Shown: positions 25,940 to 34,926, numbered from the stretch's first letter. The stretch is DNA of 64,000 nt from Mucilaginibacter sp. UR6-11 (GCF_020880695.1 NZ_JAJIWO010000007.1:124001-188000), one strand, 5' to 3'. Notes: generated by a model from the letters alone, not told the origin. Numbers and translations are program-made.

Positions 25940-26680
25940 TTAATTGAGGGTTTTCATCTTCTCCACCGAGAAGAAATTATCGTCAATAGGTTTATTGTAT
26001 TGAATATTGCTATAGATCATTACTGTTTTTTGCCCCTTTTTATCGGCAGGTATCATTTCAAACCGGGTTGGGATGATACGGTCATGCATCAATTTTATAT
26101 CATAGCTGTTCATGGTATTAATGAGTTGACCGTCATCATCAAAAAAACGGCTGTTCAATTCAAGGAAATCTGTTTTGTCAATACATATAATCACCTTACT
26201 CCATACCACTGCGGTTGCGGGCTTGGGTATCATGCGGATGATATAGCAACGCCTGTTTTGTATAACGGTATCGCCCATAATGGCTTGGTTGTAATCATCC
26301 ACGATGGAAGATTCCTTCACCAGGTCATCGTTAGTAAAATCAGTACCCATCCAGCTCTGGCTCATCATTGACGGGGGGAGTTTAATATTGCGATCTAAAA
26401 CGGGCATCCAGTTCCATACCTCTTTTCGCTTTTTCAAGAAAACAGTCCCCTTATCTTTGGCCGGGGATTGAATGAGGATTATGGAAAGCTGGTTGCCCTT
26501 TGTCCATATTTTACATTGCATTTCCCTGCTCCAGGTCGGGCGGAGAGTTTTGATAATGATTTCGGCCTGCATTGTCGCGCCCCGCATCTTTTCATCAGCT
26601 TTTCTCACAATTTCTTTCGCATCCTGCGAGAACGACCTGAAAAATGAAAAGATGAAAAACAAAATAATTGTCGGTCTCAT
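25940..26680 (-). CDS. LolA-like outer membrane lipoprotein-sorting protein (PF17131-like)
   Basis: The product has about 246 residues from the ATG at 26680, which gives the signal peptide MRPTIILFFIFSFFRSFSQ; the longer frame to 26737 has no signal character at its start. The mature protein is a beta-rich LolA/LolB-type fold with hallmark segments VWNWMPVLDRNIKLPPSMM and SWMGTDFTNDDLVKES, plus FELNSRFFDDDG-like and RIIPTRFEMIP strands. Proteins of this family shuttle hydrophobic ligands across the periplasm. As the first gene of the operon with two permeases, an ATPase and a barrel, it is the likely periplasmic carrier. Confidence 0.85.
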   Translation of the reverse strand: MRPTIILFFIFSFFRSFSQDAKEIVRKADEKMRGATMQAEIIIKTLRPTWSREMQCKIWTKGNQLSIILIQSPAKDKGTVFLKKRKEVWNWMPVLDRNIKLPPSMMSQSWMGTDFTNDDLVKESSIVDDYNQAIMGDTVIQNRRCYIIRMIPKPATAVVWSKVIICIDKTDFLELNSRFFDDDGQLINTMNSYDIKLMHDRIIPTRFEMIPADKKGQKTVMIYSNIQYNKPIDDNFFSVEKMKTLN

Positions 26681-26784
26681 ACCTGTGTTTATTTTAATAT
26701 TAAAAATAAAAGAACAGGGTGATGAGGATACTGACACCGGTCATATAGATACATGATGCTGGTCAGGCTTTCCGCTTACGTATT

Positions 26785-26826
26785 AAAAAAGCTCAAAAGC
26801 GGCCCGTCGGCCTATACTTTTGAGCT
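26785..26826 (-). terminator. Intrinsic terminator of the desaturase unit
   Basis: On the minus strand a 10-bp perfect stem (AGCTCAAAAG/CTTTTGAGCT, 26817-26826 with 26790-26799) encloses a GGCC/GGCC inner stem and is followed by a run of T residues. It ends transcripts coming from the 107-residue ORF and desaturase genes and separates them from the LolA operon, whose promoter must lie between 26681 and this hairpin. Confidence 0.8.
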
Positions 26827-26899
26827 ATGAACGGCGTGCCATTTGGAAAAAAAACTGGAGGTGAACCAGTTGCCGAATAGCCGGGATTCGCGCAGAAAA

Positions 26900-27223
26900 T
26901 CACCGACGCGGGCGGCCGGGATTGTGAGCTACAACGTAGTACAGTGCACTTTGGATTAGGCTTTTGGCATTCATAGCGCTTTCTGCGCTGTTCAGTGCCT
27001 GGCCGAATGTAGCTTTGACGATACGATAAAGTTGCGGCAAAAATTCGGGTGATACCTTCGTGGAAATAACAGGGTGATAGTTTTTTTCAATGGCTGCCTT
27101 CTCAGCCGCGGTAGCCAGGCCTATTTTCCAGCTTTCGCCGGCCTTAAAGCCGTATTCATGCGCAATATTGTTTAGGTCGAAGAGATATTCTTTCGCCAGG
27201 TATTCGGGGGTTTTATAGTTCAC
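26900..27223 (-). CDS. Unknown 107-residue protein downstream of the desaturase
   Basis: This ORF starts with GTG (27223) 17 bases after the desaturase stop and ends 74 bases before a strong terminator, so it is the second gene of a two-gene unit. The product has no signal peptide or membrane span. It is probably all-helical: YLAKEYLFDLNNIAHEYGF, ATAAEKAAIEKNYHP and SAESAMNAKSLIQSALYYVV look like amphipathic helices. It ends HNPGRPRR. I do not recognise a family. Its position suggests a role connected to lipid desaturation, for example as a small partner of the enzyme, but nothing in the sequence shows that. Confidence 0.6.
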   Translation of the reverse strand: MNYKTPEYLAKEYLFDLNNIAHEYGFKAGESWKIGLATAAEKAAIEKNYHPVISTKVSPEFLPQLYRIVKATFGQALNSAESAMNAKSLIQSALYYVVAHNPGRPRR

Positions 27224-27240
27224 TTCTCTTTTAAATAAAA

Positions 27241-28014
27241 TTAATAGGCTCTTCTGAGTCTGATGATACGCAGCCAGTGCATTAGTTTCATCACGGGGTA
27301 AACGGGGTCGATTTCGAACCAGCGTTTACCGAAATTGGCGCTGTTGGGATGTTTGTGGTGGTTGTTCTGAAACAATTCGCCCAGCATCAAGAAGTCAAAG
27401 GGCGTAGTGTTTTTGGATTTGTCCTTGTTGTCAAAGTTTGCGTAACCATATTTATGCCCGCACCAGTTAACGATAGCGCCATGAATAGGCCCCATCATAA
27501 AGTGAATAGGCAATAGCAGGAATAGCCACCAATATGGTGCAAAGAAAATATAGAATGCGGTATAAGCCGCGCCAAACAATAACCTGGAAAGTATCGACGA
27601 GCCCATACGGTCAACAACAGGCCATTCGGGATAATGTCCCGGAAACTGAGCTTCTGGGTCCTTGGTACGTTTGACGTAATCACCAAAAGTTTTGATGGTG
27701 TGATTCATCATTTGATACACATCAGTGAAAAAATGCGGCGAATGGGGGTCTTTGTCTGTATCGCTGAAAGCGTGGTGCTCCCGGTGCATCAAAGCATAGG
27801 CCCGTGGATTTAAAAATGAAGCGCCCTCAAAAAGATAGGCAAGCAGATAAAAAACGCGTTCCCAGAATTTACTCGTGGTAAACATCCGGTGGGAAGCGTA
27901 ACGGTGTTGGAAAAAGGTCTGGAAAAATAAAGAGCCGAACCAATGGCCGATAAAAAACAATAAAATGATCAGCATAAAAAAATGATGAGTAGCAATGGTT
28001 AAATTCCCGGGCAT
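27241..28014 (-). CDS. Acyl-CoA/fatty acid desaturase (delta-9 type)
   Basis: The product has 257 residues, a di-iron membrane desaturase. The His motifs are in the right order: QHRYASHRM (HxxxxH), MHREHHAFSD (HxxHH) and FQNNHHKHP (HxxHH-like), with hydrophobic segments between them (for example LIILLFFIGHWFGSLFF and AAYTAFYIFFAPYWWLFLLL). The enzyme puts a double bond into acyl chains and adjusts membrane fluidity, fitting the nearby cold shock gene. Start is ATG at 28014. A 107-residue unknown protein is encoded directly after it, then a terminator. Confidence 0.92.
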   Translation of the reverse strand: MPGNLTIATHHFFMLIILLFFIGHWFGSLFFQTFFQHRYASHRMFTTSKFWERVFYLLAYLFEGASFLNPRAYALMHREHHAFSDTDKDPHSPHFFTDVYQMMNHTIKTFGDYVKRTKDPEAQFPGHYPEWPVVDRMGSSILSRLLFGAAYTAFYIFFAPYWWLFLLLPIHFMMGPIHGAIVNWCGHKYGYANFDNKDKSKNTTPFDFLMLGELFQNNHHKHPNSANFGKRWFEIDPVYPVMKLMHWLRIIRLRRAY

Positions 28015-28206
28015 AGCAAAGCCGGGGATGAATAATTGGGGTAGTCAACAGAGAGGGTAATGGTTCACTGTGGCCTGGACTTCGCCTGGCGGAAGCAGCG
28101 CGGTAATGATTTAAGGTGCGCTGGCCGGCCAAAAAACAGCAGGTACTTAAGTAGAATTTGAAAGATTATAGTATTAAACTGCTAATCCCTTTATTTATTG
28201 TTGTTT

Positions 28207-28241
28207 AAAACAAAAAGCACCGCCGGTAAAGGCAGTGCTTT
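28207..28241 (-). terminator. Intrinsic terminator of the cold shock gene
   Basis: On the minus strand an 11-bp stem (28231-28241 with 28214-28224, one G-T pair) and a six-base loop are followed by TTTTTGTTTT-like sequence. It lies 23 bases downstream of the cold shock gene stop and clearly belongs to it. Confidence 0.85.
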
Positions 28242-28263
28242 ACGATAATTTTATAGTGATGTA

Positions 28264-28458
28264 TTAGATAACTTTAACATTGATCGCGTTCAGGCCTTTT
28301 TTGCCTTCTTGTACATCGTACGCTACCTGATCGTTTTCACGAATCTCGTCGATGAGTCCTGTCACATGAACGAAAATCTCGTTCCTGTTGTCATTTTGTG
28401 AAATGAATCCAAAACCTTTTTGGTCATTGAAAAATTTCACGGTTCCTTCTTTTTGCAT
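28264..28458 (-). CDS. Cold shock protein (CspA family)
   Basis: The product has 64 residues from the ATG at 28458 (MQKEGTVKFFNDQKGFGFIS); the longer upstream frame is not protein-like. RNP1 (KGFGFIS) and RNP2-like (IFVHVTGL) motifs of the single OB-fold domain are present, followed by VAYDVQEGKKGLNAINVKVI. Such proteins bind single-stranded RNA as chaperones. Monocistronic: own terminator downstream, 5' leader in 28459-28540 which may carry cold-responsive structure. Length is normal for the family. Confidence 0.95.
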   Translation of the reverse strand: MQKEGTVKFFNDQKGFGFISQNDNRNEIFVHVTGLIDEIRENDQVAYDVQEGKKGLNAINVKVI

Positions 28459-28759
28459 TGTATTTTTAATTAATATGATACAAGGTACGCATAAATAGCC
28501 GACAAATAACTCGCTGATGCAGAATACGTTAATAAACACCGTTATATGACAATGTGGTTATAAAGCAAGTTAAAACGGGCCAATAAACCCGGCTATCCAG
28601 TATTGATGCTATCAATTAAATTAATTATGACGAGCATCACTTTCGACCCTGATGAGAATCATGCATTATCCAATCGGTATTTAATTACTTTGAGCATAGA
28701 ATTCACCGGATTAAGCAGCGATAAATGCCTTTCATTCCACCTGTATCAATTCCAAGATC

Positions 28760-29596
28760 ATGAAAAAAATAAGCGCTGTTTTTGATGGACTGAAATTTGC
28801 AGACAACACGCTGGCTTATGCGATCAAACTAGCCGAAAGCAGCAAGGCACTGCTGTCAGGAATTTTCCTGGAATCATTTCTCTATAATAGCTACACGTTG
28901 ACAGATCTTATTGGAAAACACGGCGTGTCGCAAGTAAAAATGAAACACCTGTTGGAAAAGGATAAGGAGACACGGCTAAAATCAGCAAGTACATTTGAAC
29001 AGGCCTGCAAAAAGGCGCATTTGAATTACACTCTGCACCATGATCCAGGTCTTGCAATACCCGAGGCGCTGAAGGAAAGTATCTATAGTGATCTGCTGCT
29101 TATCAGTTCCGGGGAAACATTCAGCCATTTACCCGGCCAGTCGCCCACCTATTTTATCCGTGAACTGTTGGCGGGGGCCCAATGCCCGGTATTGATCGTA
29201 CCCCGAGAATATCGCGAAATTGAAAAAGTAATGCTCTTATATGACGGCAAACCAGCGGCGGTGTATGCCATAAAGATGTTTAATTATATGATGCCGTGGC
29301 TGCGAAGCAAAACCACGGAAGTGGTTTCTGTGACAGCTATTTCAGATACGGCCGAACTCCCTGACGAAGTTTTAGTAAAAGAATTTATCACCTGTCATTA
29401 CCCGGCGGCAAGCTATACGCTTTTAACTGGTAACCCGGAAGACGAGTTATTAACCTACCTCAAGGGCAACAATAAAAACAGCCTGGTGGTTTTAGGAGCC
29501 TATCAACGGGGCGGAGTGTCCCGCTGGTTTAAATCCAGTATGGCGGACCACTTAATGAAGGCGATTGATGCACCTTTATTTATTGCGCACCATTAA
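28760..29596 (+). CDS. Universal stress protein, tandem-domain
   Basis: The product has 278 residues and two USP domains. Domain 1 (about 1-150) starts MKKISAVFDGLKFADNTLAY and ends AQCPVLIVPREY. Domain 2 (about 153-278) ends with LVVLGAYQRGGVSRWFKSSM and IDAPLFIAHH, a Gly-rich nucleotide-binding loop of the G-x2-G-x9 type. Domain 1 lacks a clear version of that loop, so probably only domain 2 binds nucleotide. The gene is followed by a remnant of another USP and by a Ca2+-type ATPase, a grouping often seen in stress regulons. The 28540-28759 gap upstream holds no other gene. Confidence 0.9.
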   Translation: MKKISAVFDGLKFADNTLAYAIKLAESSKALLSGIFLESFLYNSYTLTDLIGKHGVSQVKMKHLLEKDKETRLKSASTFEQACKKAHLNYTLHHDPGLAIPEALKESIYSDLLLISSGETFSHLPGQSPTYFIRELLAGAQCPVLIVPREYREIEKVMLLYDGKPAAVYAIKMFNYMMPWLRSKTTEVVSVTAISDTAELPDEVLVKEFITCHYPAASYTLLTGNPEDELLTYLKGNNKNSLVVLGAYQRGGVSRWFKSSMADHLMKAIDAPLFIAHH

Positions 29597-29607
29597 AATG
29601 AGAAATC

Positions 29608-29690
29608 ATGGAAAAGACAGTTATTGCCGCCAATCAGTCCGTCAATCAAAGGCTGCCGTCAGTTTCGCCATTAAACTGGTCAAACAATAA
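29608..29690 (+). pseudogene. Remnant of a second universal stress protein gene
   Basis: Between the USP gene and the ATPase, one frame begins ATG with MEKTVIAANQSVNQ and an overlapping frame continues SKAAVSFAIKLVKQ and then stops at 29688-29690. Joined, they read like the first 28 residues of a USP (start strand, Asp/Asn site, then first helix). The rest of the gene is missing. It is most likely a deletion relic of a tandem USP paralogue that suffered a frameshift as well. Confidence 0.45.
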
Positions 29691-29709
29691 CAAACGGGAG
29701 GGAAAGTAA

Positions 29710-32361
29710 ATGAAATATCCTTTGGATCATCCTTTTTCATTAACTGTAGAGGAGGTGGTCAGGCTGGCTCAAACAGACAGTCATAAAGGAATTTCTGACC
29801 ATGATGCAGCAAAACGCCATAAAGCTTATGGCCCAAACACTTACCAAACACAACAGCAAAAAAACCTATGGACGATCCTTCTGTCCCAATTCAGGAACCC
29901 TATTGTATACCTGCTGGTTTTTGGCGCAGGTGTCTCCGTATATTTTAAAGATCTCCTGGAAACCATAGCCATCCTGATAGTTATTATCATCAATGCGCTG
30001 ATCGGTTTTTTTATGGAGATGCAAGCCCGCAGTTCAATGAACGCATTGAAAAAGATGGAGGTGATCCATACTAAAGTGATCCGTAATGGCGAAGTCAGGT
30101 CTATACCCGCTGAAGCGGTGGTGCCCGGCGACCTTGTTTTGCTGGAGGCTGGTGACATCATTCCCGCAGATGGGCGCATAGTAGCCCTTAGCCGGCTGCT
30201 CTGCGATGAATCCTCACTTACCGGCGAATCGCTCCCCGCTGACAAGGCCACCGGTGTACTGCCGGCAGATACCGTTATCGGCGATCGGCAGAACATGGTT
30301 TTTAAAGGCACTTCCGTTATCAATGGAAACGGGAGAATGGTAGTAACCGGTATTGCCGCGCATACGCAGTTAGGTGCTATTACTGCTTTGGTTGAAAACG
30401 CGACCGCTACAGTCACTCCGTTGGATCAAAAGCTCAACAGGCTAAGCCGGAAGCTGATCTGGATCACGCTGGTTATGACTGCAATATTTGCGGTAACGGG
30501 CTTTATCCGGGGTAAAACTGTCCTGACCATTATAGAAACCTCTATTGCCCTGGCAGTGGCTGCCATACCTGAGGGTTTGCCTATCGTCGCGACCGTTGCC
30601 TTATCCTACGGCATGTTGCTGATGGCCAAACGAAACGCGATTGTTAAGAAATTATCAGCCATAGAAACGCTTGGCAGCACCGGGGTGATCCTGACGGACA
30701 AGACCGGTACTCTAACCGAAAATAAGATCCATGCGGACACATTCGCATTTCCGGATGAGAGTATTAAGGTCCATATCGAAAATAACCTGCTAAAATTCCC
30801 GGGCGGCGCGATCAAAGTAAGCAATGAAAATTTCAATAAACTTTTATTAACCGGCATCCTGTGCAATAATGCGGATGAAGTAACCGGCGATCCCGTGGAA
30901 ATGGCATTAGTGCAGGTAGCTATCGCCGCAGGTTTAGATACCAATACATTGATCAGGCAATACGTCCGTATTGCAGAGTTGCCCTTTAGTTCAGAACTTA
31001 TGATGATGGGCACCCTGCACCAAACCGCCAACGGATATTTTGCCGCAGCAAAGGGTTCTGTTGAACGATTACTTGAAAAATGCACGCAAATACAATCGGG
31101 CGGGAGAATTAAAAATTTAGACAGCGATTCTAGTAAGGCCATACTTGTACGGTCCGAAAAAATGGCGGCAAGCGGATTGCGGGTGCTGGCATTTGCCTAC
31201 CGGCAGGATGACCTTCTTAACACATACAATTACCTTAATGACCTGGTTTATATCGGGATGGCTGGTTTTGTCGATCCTCCCCGGATAGATATCAAAGGGG
31301 CTATCCTGAGCTGCCGGCAGGCGGGCATTAAAGTAGTAATGATCACAGGCGACCATCCCCAAACCGCGCTGAACATCGCCCGGAAGGTCGGCCTGACCGA
31401 TGAGGGCGACAAGGAAGTGATCACCGGGAAAGAACTCCCTCAAAGCGGTTCGTTGAACAAAGCATGGACACGACGGATATTAGCTACTGCTGTTTTTGCC
31501 CGCGTTTCCCCCAAACAAAAACTGGAGATCGCGGAGGTATTCCAACAGGCTGGCGCTATCGTAGCCATGACCGGCGATGGCGTCAACGATGCACCGGCCT
31601 TAAAAAAAGCAGATGTAGGTATTGCAATGGGCCTGCGGGGGACCCAGGTAGCTAAAGAAACAGCCAGTATTATATTAAAAGATGATTCGTTTACTTCAAT
31701 CGCCGGAGCGGTAGCACACGGCCGGGAGATCTTTCAGAACATTCAAAAATTTGTGGTTTACCTGGTTTCCTGTAACCTGAGCGAGATATTGATCGTGACG
31801 TTATTAGGTGTGCTTATCCCTTCAGCCACTTTATTGCCACTGCAGATCCTCTTCCTGAATATGGTAACAGATATTTTCCCGGCGCTGGCGCTGGGTTTAG
31901 GAACAGGTGACAGGACCGTAATGCTTCGGCCGCCGCGAGATCCCAAAAAAAATATCATCACCAACAAAAAATGGTTGACGATAGCGCTATATGCCGCCGT
32001 TATCACGTCGGCAGTAATCATTGCTGTCTTTTATACGAAAGAAGTATTTCACAGCGATGATCATACCTGCAATAATGTAGCGTTTATCACACTCACTTTT
32101 GCGCAATTATTTTATGTGTTCAACATGTCCTCGCATGGTTCGGTCTTTTTTAATAACGAAATTACGCGGAACAAGTGGGTGTGGATAGCTATTTTAATTT
32201 GCAGCGGCCTGATGTTGTTGGTTTTTGCCGCTCCCGGCCTGCGATTAGTGTTAGGTTTGTCTATACTTCCTTTTAAACTATGGATAACAGCCATAACCAT
32301 AAGTCTGCTGCCCCTGGTTATTTTCCAGGTTTACAAGGTCATCCAAAAGACCGCCCGCTAA
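29710..32361 (+). CDS. P2-type cation-transporting ATPase (Ca2+-ATPase-like)
   Basis: The product has 883 residues. N-terminal cation ATPase domain (about 8-75), actuator domain with TGES (about 171-174), TM4 motif AIPEGLP (near 286-290) typical of P2A pumps, phosphorylation site D330 in DKTGTLTEN, nucleotide-binding domain (about 345-530), hinge motif TGDGVNDAPAL (near 621-631), and six C-terminal spans. The PEGLP motif and overall length favour Ca2+ or a related cation over heavy metals; there are no N-terminal metal-binding CxxC domains. It is preceded by a USP gene and faces the AI-2E-type gene tail to tail with a 4-base overlap. Confidence 0.93.
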   Translation: MKYPLDHPFSLTVEEVVRLAQTDSHKGISDHDAAKRHKAYGPNTYQTQQQKNLWTILLSQFRNPIVYLLVFGAGVSVYFKDLLETIAILIVIIINALIGFFMEMQARSSMNALKKMEVIHTKVIRNGEVRSIPAEAVVPGDLVLLEAGDIIPADGRIVALSRLLCDESSLTGESLPADKATGVLPADTVIGDRQNMVFKGTSVINGNGRMVVTGIAAHTQLGAITALVENATATVTPLDQKLNRLSRKLIWITLVMTAIFAVTGFIRGKTVLTIIETSIALAVAAIPEGLPIVATVALSYGMLLMAKRNAIVKKLSAIETLGSTGVILTDKTGTLTENKIHADTFAFPDESIKVHIENNLLKFPGGAIKVSNENFNKLLLTGILCNNADEVTGDPVEMALVQVAIAAGLDTNTLIRQYVRIAELPFSSELMMMGTLHQTANGYFAAAKGSVERLLEKCTQIQSGGRIKNLDSDSSKAILVRSEKMAASGLRVLAFAYRQDDLLNTYNYLNDLVYIGMAGFVDPPRIDIKGAILSCRQAGIKVVMITGDHPQTALNIARKVGLTDEGDKEVITGKELPQSGSLNKAWTRRILATAVFARVSPKQKLEIAEVFQQAGAIVAMTGDGVNDAPALKKADVGIAMGLRGTQVAKETASIILKDDSFTSIAGAVAHGREIFQNIQKFVVYLVSCNLSEILIVTLLGVLIPSATLLPLQILFLNMVTDIFPALALGLGTGDRTVMLRPPRDPKKNIITNKKWLTIALYAAVITSAVIIAVFYTKEVFHSDDHTCNNVAFITLTFAQLFYVFNMSSHGSVFFNNEITRNKWVWIAILICSGLMLLVFAAPGLRLVLGLSILPFKLWITAITISLLPLVIFQVYKVIQKTAR

Positions 32362-33428
32362 ACCCGCAGCTGGCTTTTTGACGGTCGTTCATCTCCCAGC
32401 AACACACCCCATTGTTTATAATTTTTAGTTCGGTCTGACACTATCTTTAAAATAGACAACACCGGCATGGCCAGGAACATACCCGATAAACCGGCCATAA
32501 CGCCGCCAACGATAATACCGACAATGGATACTAACGGATTGATCCTGACCTGCGAACCCACGATACGTGGCATTAGGATATTATTATCCAGGAATTGCAC
32601 AACTGTGATGACTCCTAATACGATCAGCACATCAACCAGGTTATCTGATGAAGCCAGGGTCAGCAATACACCGAGGATATTGCCAATTAAGGCCCCCAGG
32701 TACGGTATCAGGTTTAAGAAAGCAAAGATGATCCCTATCAATAATGCGTTCTGGATGCCAAAAAGCCACAGCGCTCCTCCTAAAAGAATAATAATATAGG
32801 TTATTTGTATCAGTAATCCGACGAGGTAGTTTTTAGCCATTTTTTCTGTTTGCCGCACAATTTCCTCCACGTCTTCGTGTTCTTCTTTTTTGAACCACAT
32901 CAGCAGGAACTTCAAGAAAAGATTTCGGTACAGGATAATAAAGTAAATGTAGATTGGAAGTAAGCCCATAAATATAATGATGCTTGACAAGGATCCGGCG
33001 GCACTGCCTAAAACGTCCCCCAGAGAACTGAATAATTTTTTACTCTGCACATTGATGAACCTCACTTGTTCTGCCGGAGAGTAGCCAAATGACGTGCTGA
33101 TCCAGATACTCAAATCATCCAGATGTTTGGCTACAGTACGTTGGACCTGCGGAAAATCGTCCAACAAAGCACCCACCTGACCGGAGAACAGCCAAATAAT
33201 CAACGCCACGATGATGGTTAATAACAAGATTGGTAAAAAAACGGCAATCACTTCAGGCACTTTTAATTTTCTGAAAAAACGAAATACCGGTAAAAGCAGC
33301 AGGCTAAAAAAGAAGGCCATCAGCAATGGCATGATGATCGTATTTCCAACTACTATGATCATCCCTAAAACAAACAGGCCAATGAGTTCTATGGTCCGTT
33401 TTACGGTAACCGGCATTTCTTTTAGCAT
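32358..33428 (-). CDS. AI-2E family transporter (PerM/TqsA-like)
   Basis: The product has 356 residues with about seven or eight spans: a pair at about 14-50, one at 65-85, a pair at 150-170 and 205-225, then a long hydrophobic block (about 230-330) with IGIIFAFLNLIPYLGALIGN and the late motif GLSGMFLAMPVLSILKIV. The layout and the IPYxG motif are those of the AI-2E exporter family, whose members export autoinducer-2, antiporters for Na+, or have unknown substrates. Start ATG at 33428. The last codons overlap those of the convergent ATPase by 4 bases. Confidence 0.9.
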   Translation of the reverse strand: MLKEMPVTVKRTIELIGLFVLGMIIVVGNTIIMPLLMAFFFSLLLLPVFRFFRKLKVPEVIAVFLPILLLTIIVALIIWLFSGQVGALLDDFPQVQRTVAKHLDDLSIWISTSFGYSPAEQVRFINVQSKKLFSSLGDVLGSAAGSLSSIIIFMGLLPIYIYFIILYRNLFLKFLLMWFKKEEHEDVEEIVRQTEKMAKNYLVGLLIQITYIIILLGGALWLFGIQNALLIGIIFAFLNLIPYLGALIGNILGVLLTLASSDNLVDVLIVLGVITVVQFLDNNILMPRIVGSQVRINPLVSIVGIIVGGVMAGLSGMFLAMPVLSILKIVSDRTKNYKQWGVLLGDERPSKSQLRV

Positions 33429-33507
33429 GGTTTGATTTTACATTTTTTTACAGTGCGTGCTTTTTATGATCTAATATAATTCCTTTATATTGTTTTACCA
33501 TGAGATT

Positions 33508-33549
33508 TTGTTGATCCAGGACAATCTCCTCTAAATTCAAGATCAACAA
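33508..33549. other. Spaced inverted repeat upstream of the AI-2E gene
   Basis: The gap 33429-33678 holds no gene. It contains a perfect 9-bp inverted repeat, TTGTTGATC (33508-33516) and GATCAACAA (33541-33549), separated by 24 bases. No T-run follows on either strand. A regulator binding two half-sites or a leader hairpin are both possible; function unknown. Confidence 0.35.
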
Positions 33550-33678
33550 TTAATTTGGTCGTATTGGTCTATGTAGTTTACCCATTATCAAAACTTTATC
33601 GCCCAAGACCAGTAGTCCCTGAACCTTCTTCCGACATCCTGCCGGATACAGGCATCTTACAACCAGGAAAGTATGCCT

Positions 33679-34926
33679 CTAAAAAATCCATAAAGATGCC
33701 AGCGCTGCAATAAGCGCCGCAGACATAACAATACTGCCGATTTTTAAAAATGCCCAGGCGCTTATAGTTTGCCCCTCCCGCCGTAAAGCTACCAGCCATA
33801 ATATGGTGGCAAGCGAACCGGTTACGGAAAGATTTGGCCCCAGGTCGACACCGATAAGTATTGCACTTTTAACCACCTCAGGGACAGTGCCATTTTGAAT
33901 AACGTTGCCGGCAATAAGGCCCGCGGGTAGATTATTGGTTAAGTTACAAACCACCGCGACAATGCCGCCGCTGACCCAAGCCGCACCGGATACAGAATGA
34001 ACAATAGCATTATTCAATGCACCAGCCAAATGCTGCGTTAAACCCGTATGATTTAATGCTTCAACAATAACAAACAGGCCGGCAACCAATGGCAAAACCG
34101 ACCATGAAACACCCCTGATTACTAGCAGCGGATTTTTTTTTGAACGGATGATTACAATACCCGAGGTGATCACACCGGTTATTGCAGTAGGTAATCCCAG
34201 CTGAGTATCTAACGCGGAAGAAATTAATAATACGATAGCCGTAAAACCTATGCCCAGTAAAGCGGTTTTACCGCCATTTGATAACCGGGGCACGTCAATG
34301 CCGGTTTGTATTTTATCCTTAAAGCAGCTTCTTTGGATAAATTTAAGAGCGAGATAGCTCACCACAACAGCGCAAACAGATGGTATGGTGTACAAATCCA
34401 GCCAATGCAATAATGAAGGCATCTTGCTTGCATAAATAACCAGGTTAGCCGGATTAGATATAGGCAGTACAAATGAAGCGGCATTAGCTATAAAGGCGCA
34501 GATAAGCAAATAAGGTAATGGCTTATCCACCCTGGCAGCTTTAACGGCTGCCGCAACGGCCGGTGTTAAAACCACCGCAGTTGCATCATTGGATAAAAAC
34601 ACAGTTACTATAACGCCTACTATATAAATTAATAAAAACAGCCTGTGCGGTGACCCTTTAGCCATTACGGTTGCGTGGGCGGCAAGCCAATCAAACAGTT
34701 TTTCTTCGCGTGCGGTTTCTGCTAGCAGCATCATCCCGGTTAAAAAAAGGTAGACATCGGCCCCTTTTAACACACCGGTTAAAGCCTCTGCGGGCTTAAT
34801 TAACTGCAATATCAGCAACAGGATTACACCACTTACCGCGTAAACCGCTTCGGCTACTTTAAATGGCCGCATGATAACTCCGGCAATGGCCAGAAAAGAG
34901 ATTGCCCAGATAGTGGTATAGTTCAT
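33679..34926 (-). CDS. ArsB/SLC13-type anion permease
   Basis: The product has 415 residues and about eleven spans. Family marks include GADVYLFLTGMMLLAETARE, the loop VTVFLSNDATAVVLTPAV (a serine/asparagine ligand-binding hairpin) and, in the second half, VVCNLTNNLPAGLIAGN, its pseudo-repeat. This is the ArsB branch of the ion transporter superfamily, which extrudes arsenite or antimonite or carries other anions. There is no ArsR, ArsC or ArsA gene nearby, so arsenite as substrate is uncertain. Start ATG at 34926. Confidence 0.8.
   Translation of the reverse strand: MNYTTIWAISFLAIAGVIMRPFKVAEAVYAVSGVILLLILQLIKPAEALTGVLKGADVYLFLTGMMLLAETAREEKLFDWLAAHATVMAKGSPHRLFLLIYIVGVIVTVFLSNDATAVVLTPAVAAAVKAARVDKPLPYLLICAFIANAASFVLPISNPANLVIYASKMPSLLHWLDLYTIPSVCAVVVSYLALKFIQRSCFKDKIQTGIDVPRLSNGGKTALLGIGFTAIVLLISSALDTQLGLPTAITGVITSGIVIIRSKKNPLLVIRGVSWSVLPLVAGLFVIVEALNHTGLTQHLAGALNNAIVHSVSGAAWVSGGIVAVVCNLTNNLPAGLIAGNVIQNGTVPEVVKSAILIGVDLGPNLSVTGSLATILWLVALRREGQTISAWAFLKIGSIVMSAALIAALASLWIF

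Noticed and set aside
25796..26371. 191-residue plus-strand ORF with many His
   Set aside because: It is the opposite strand of the LolA-like and permease genes, whose translations are clearly real.
28603..28785. 60-residue ORF before the universal stress protein gene
   Set aside because: It overlaps the USP start in another frame and has no protein-like features; the stretch is more likely the USP promoter and leader.
29841..30416. 191-residue minus-strand ORF
   Set aside because: It lies opposite the actuator domain of the P-type ATPase and resembles nothing.
33679..34926. Arsenic resistance operon
   Set aside because: Only the ArsB-type carrier is present; no ArsR, ArsC, ArsA or ArsD gene is nearby, so arsenic resistance is not claimed.
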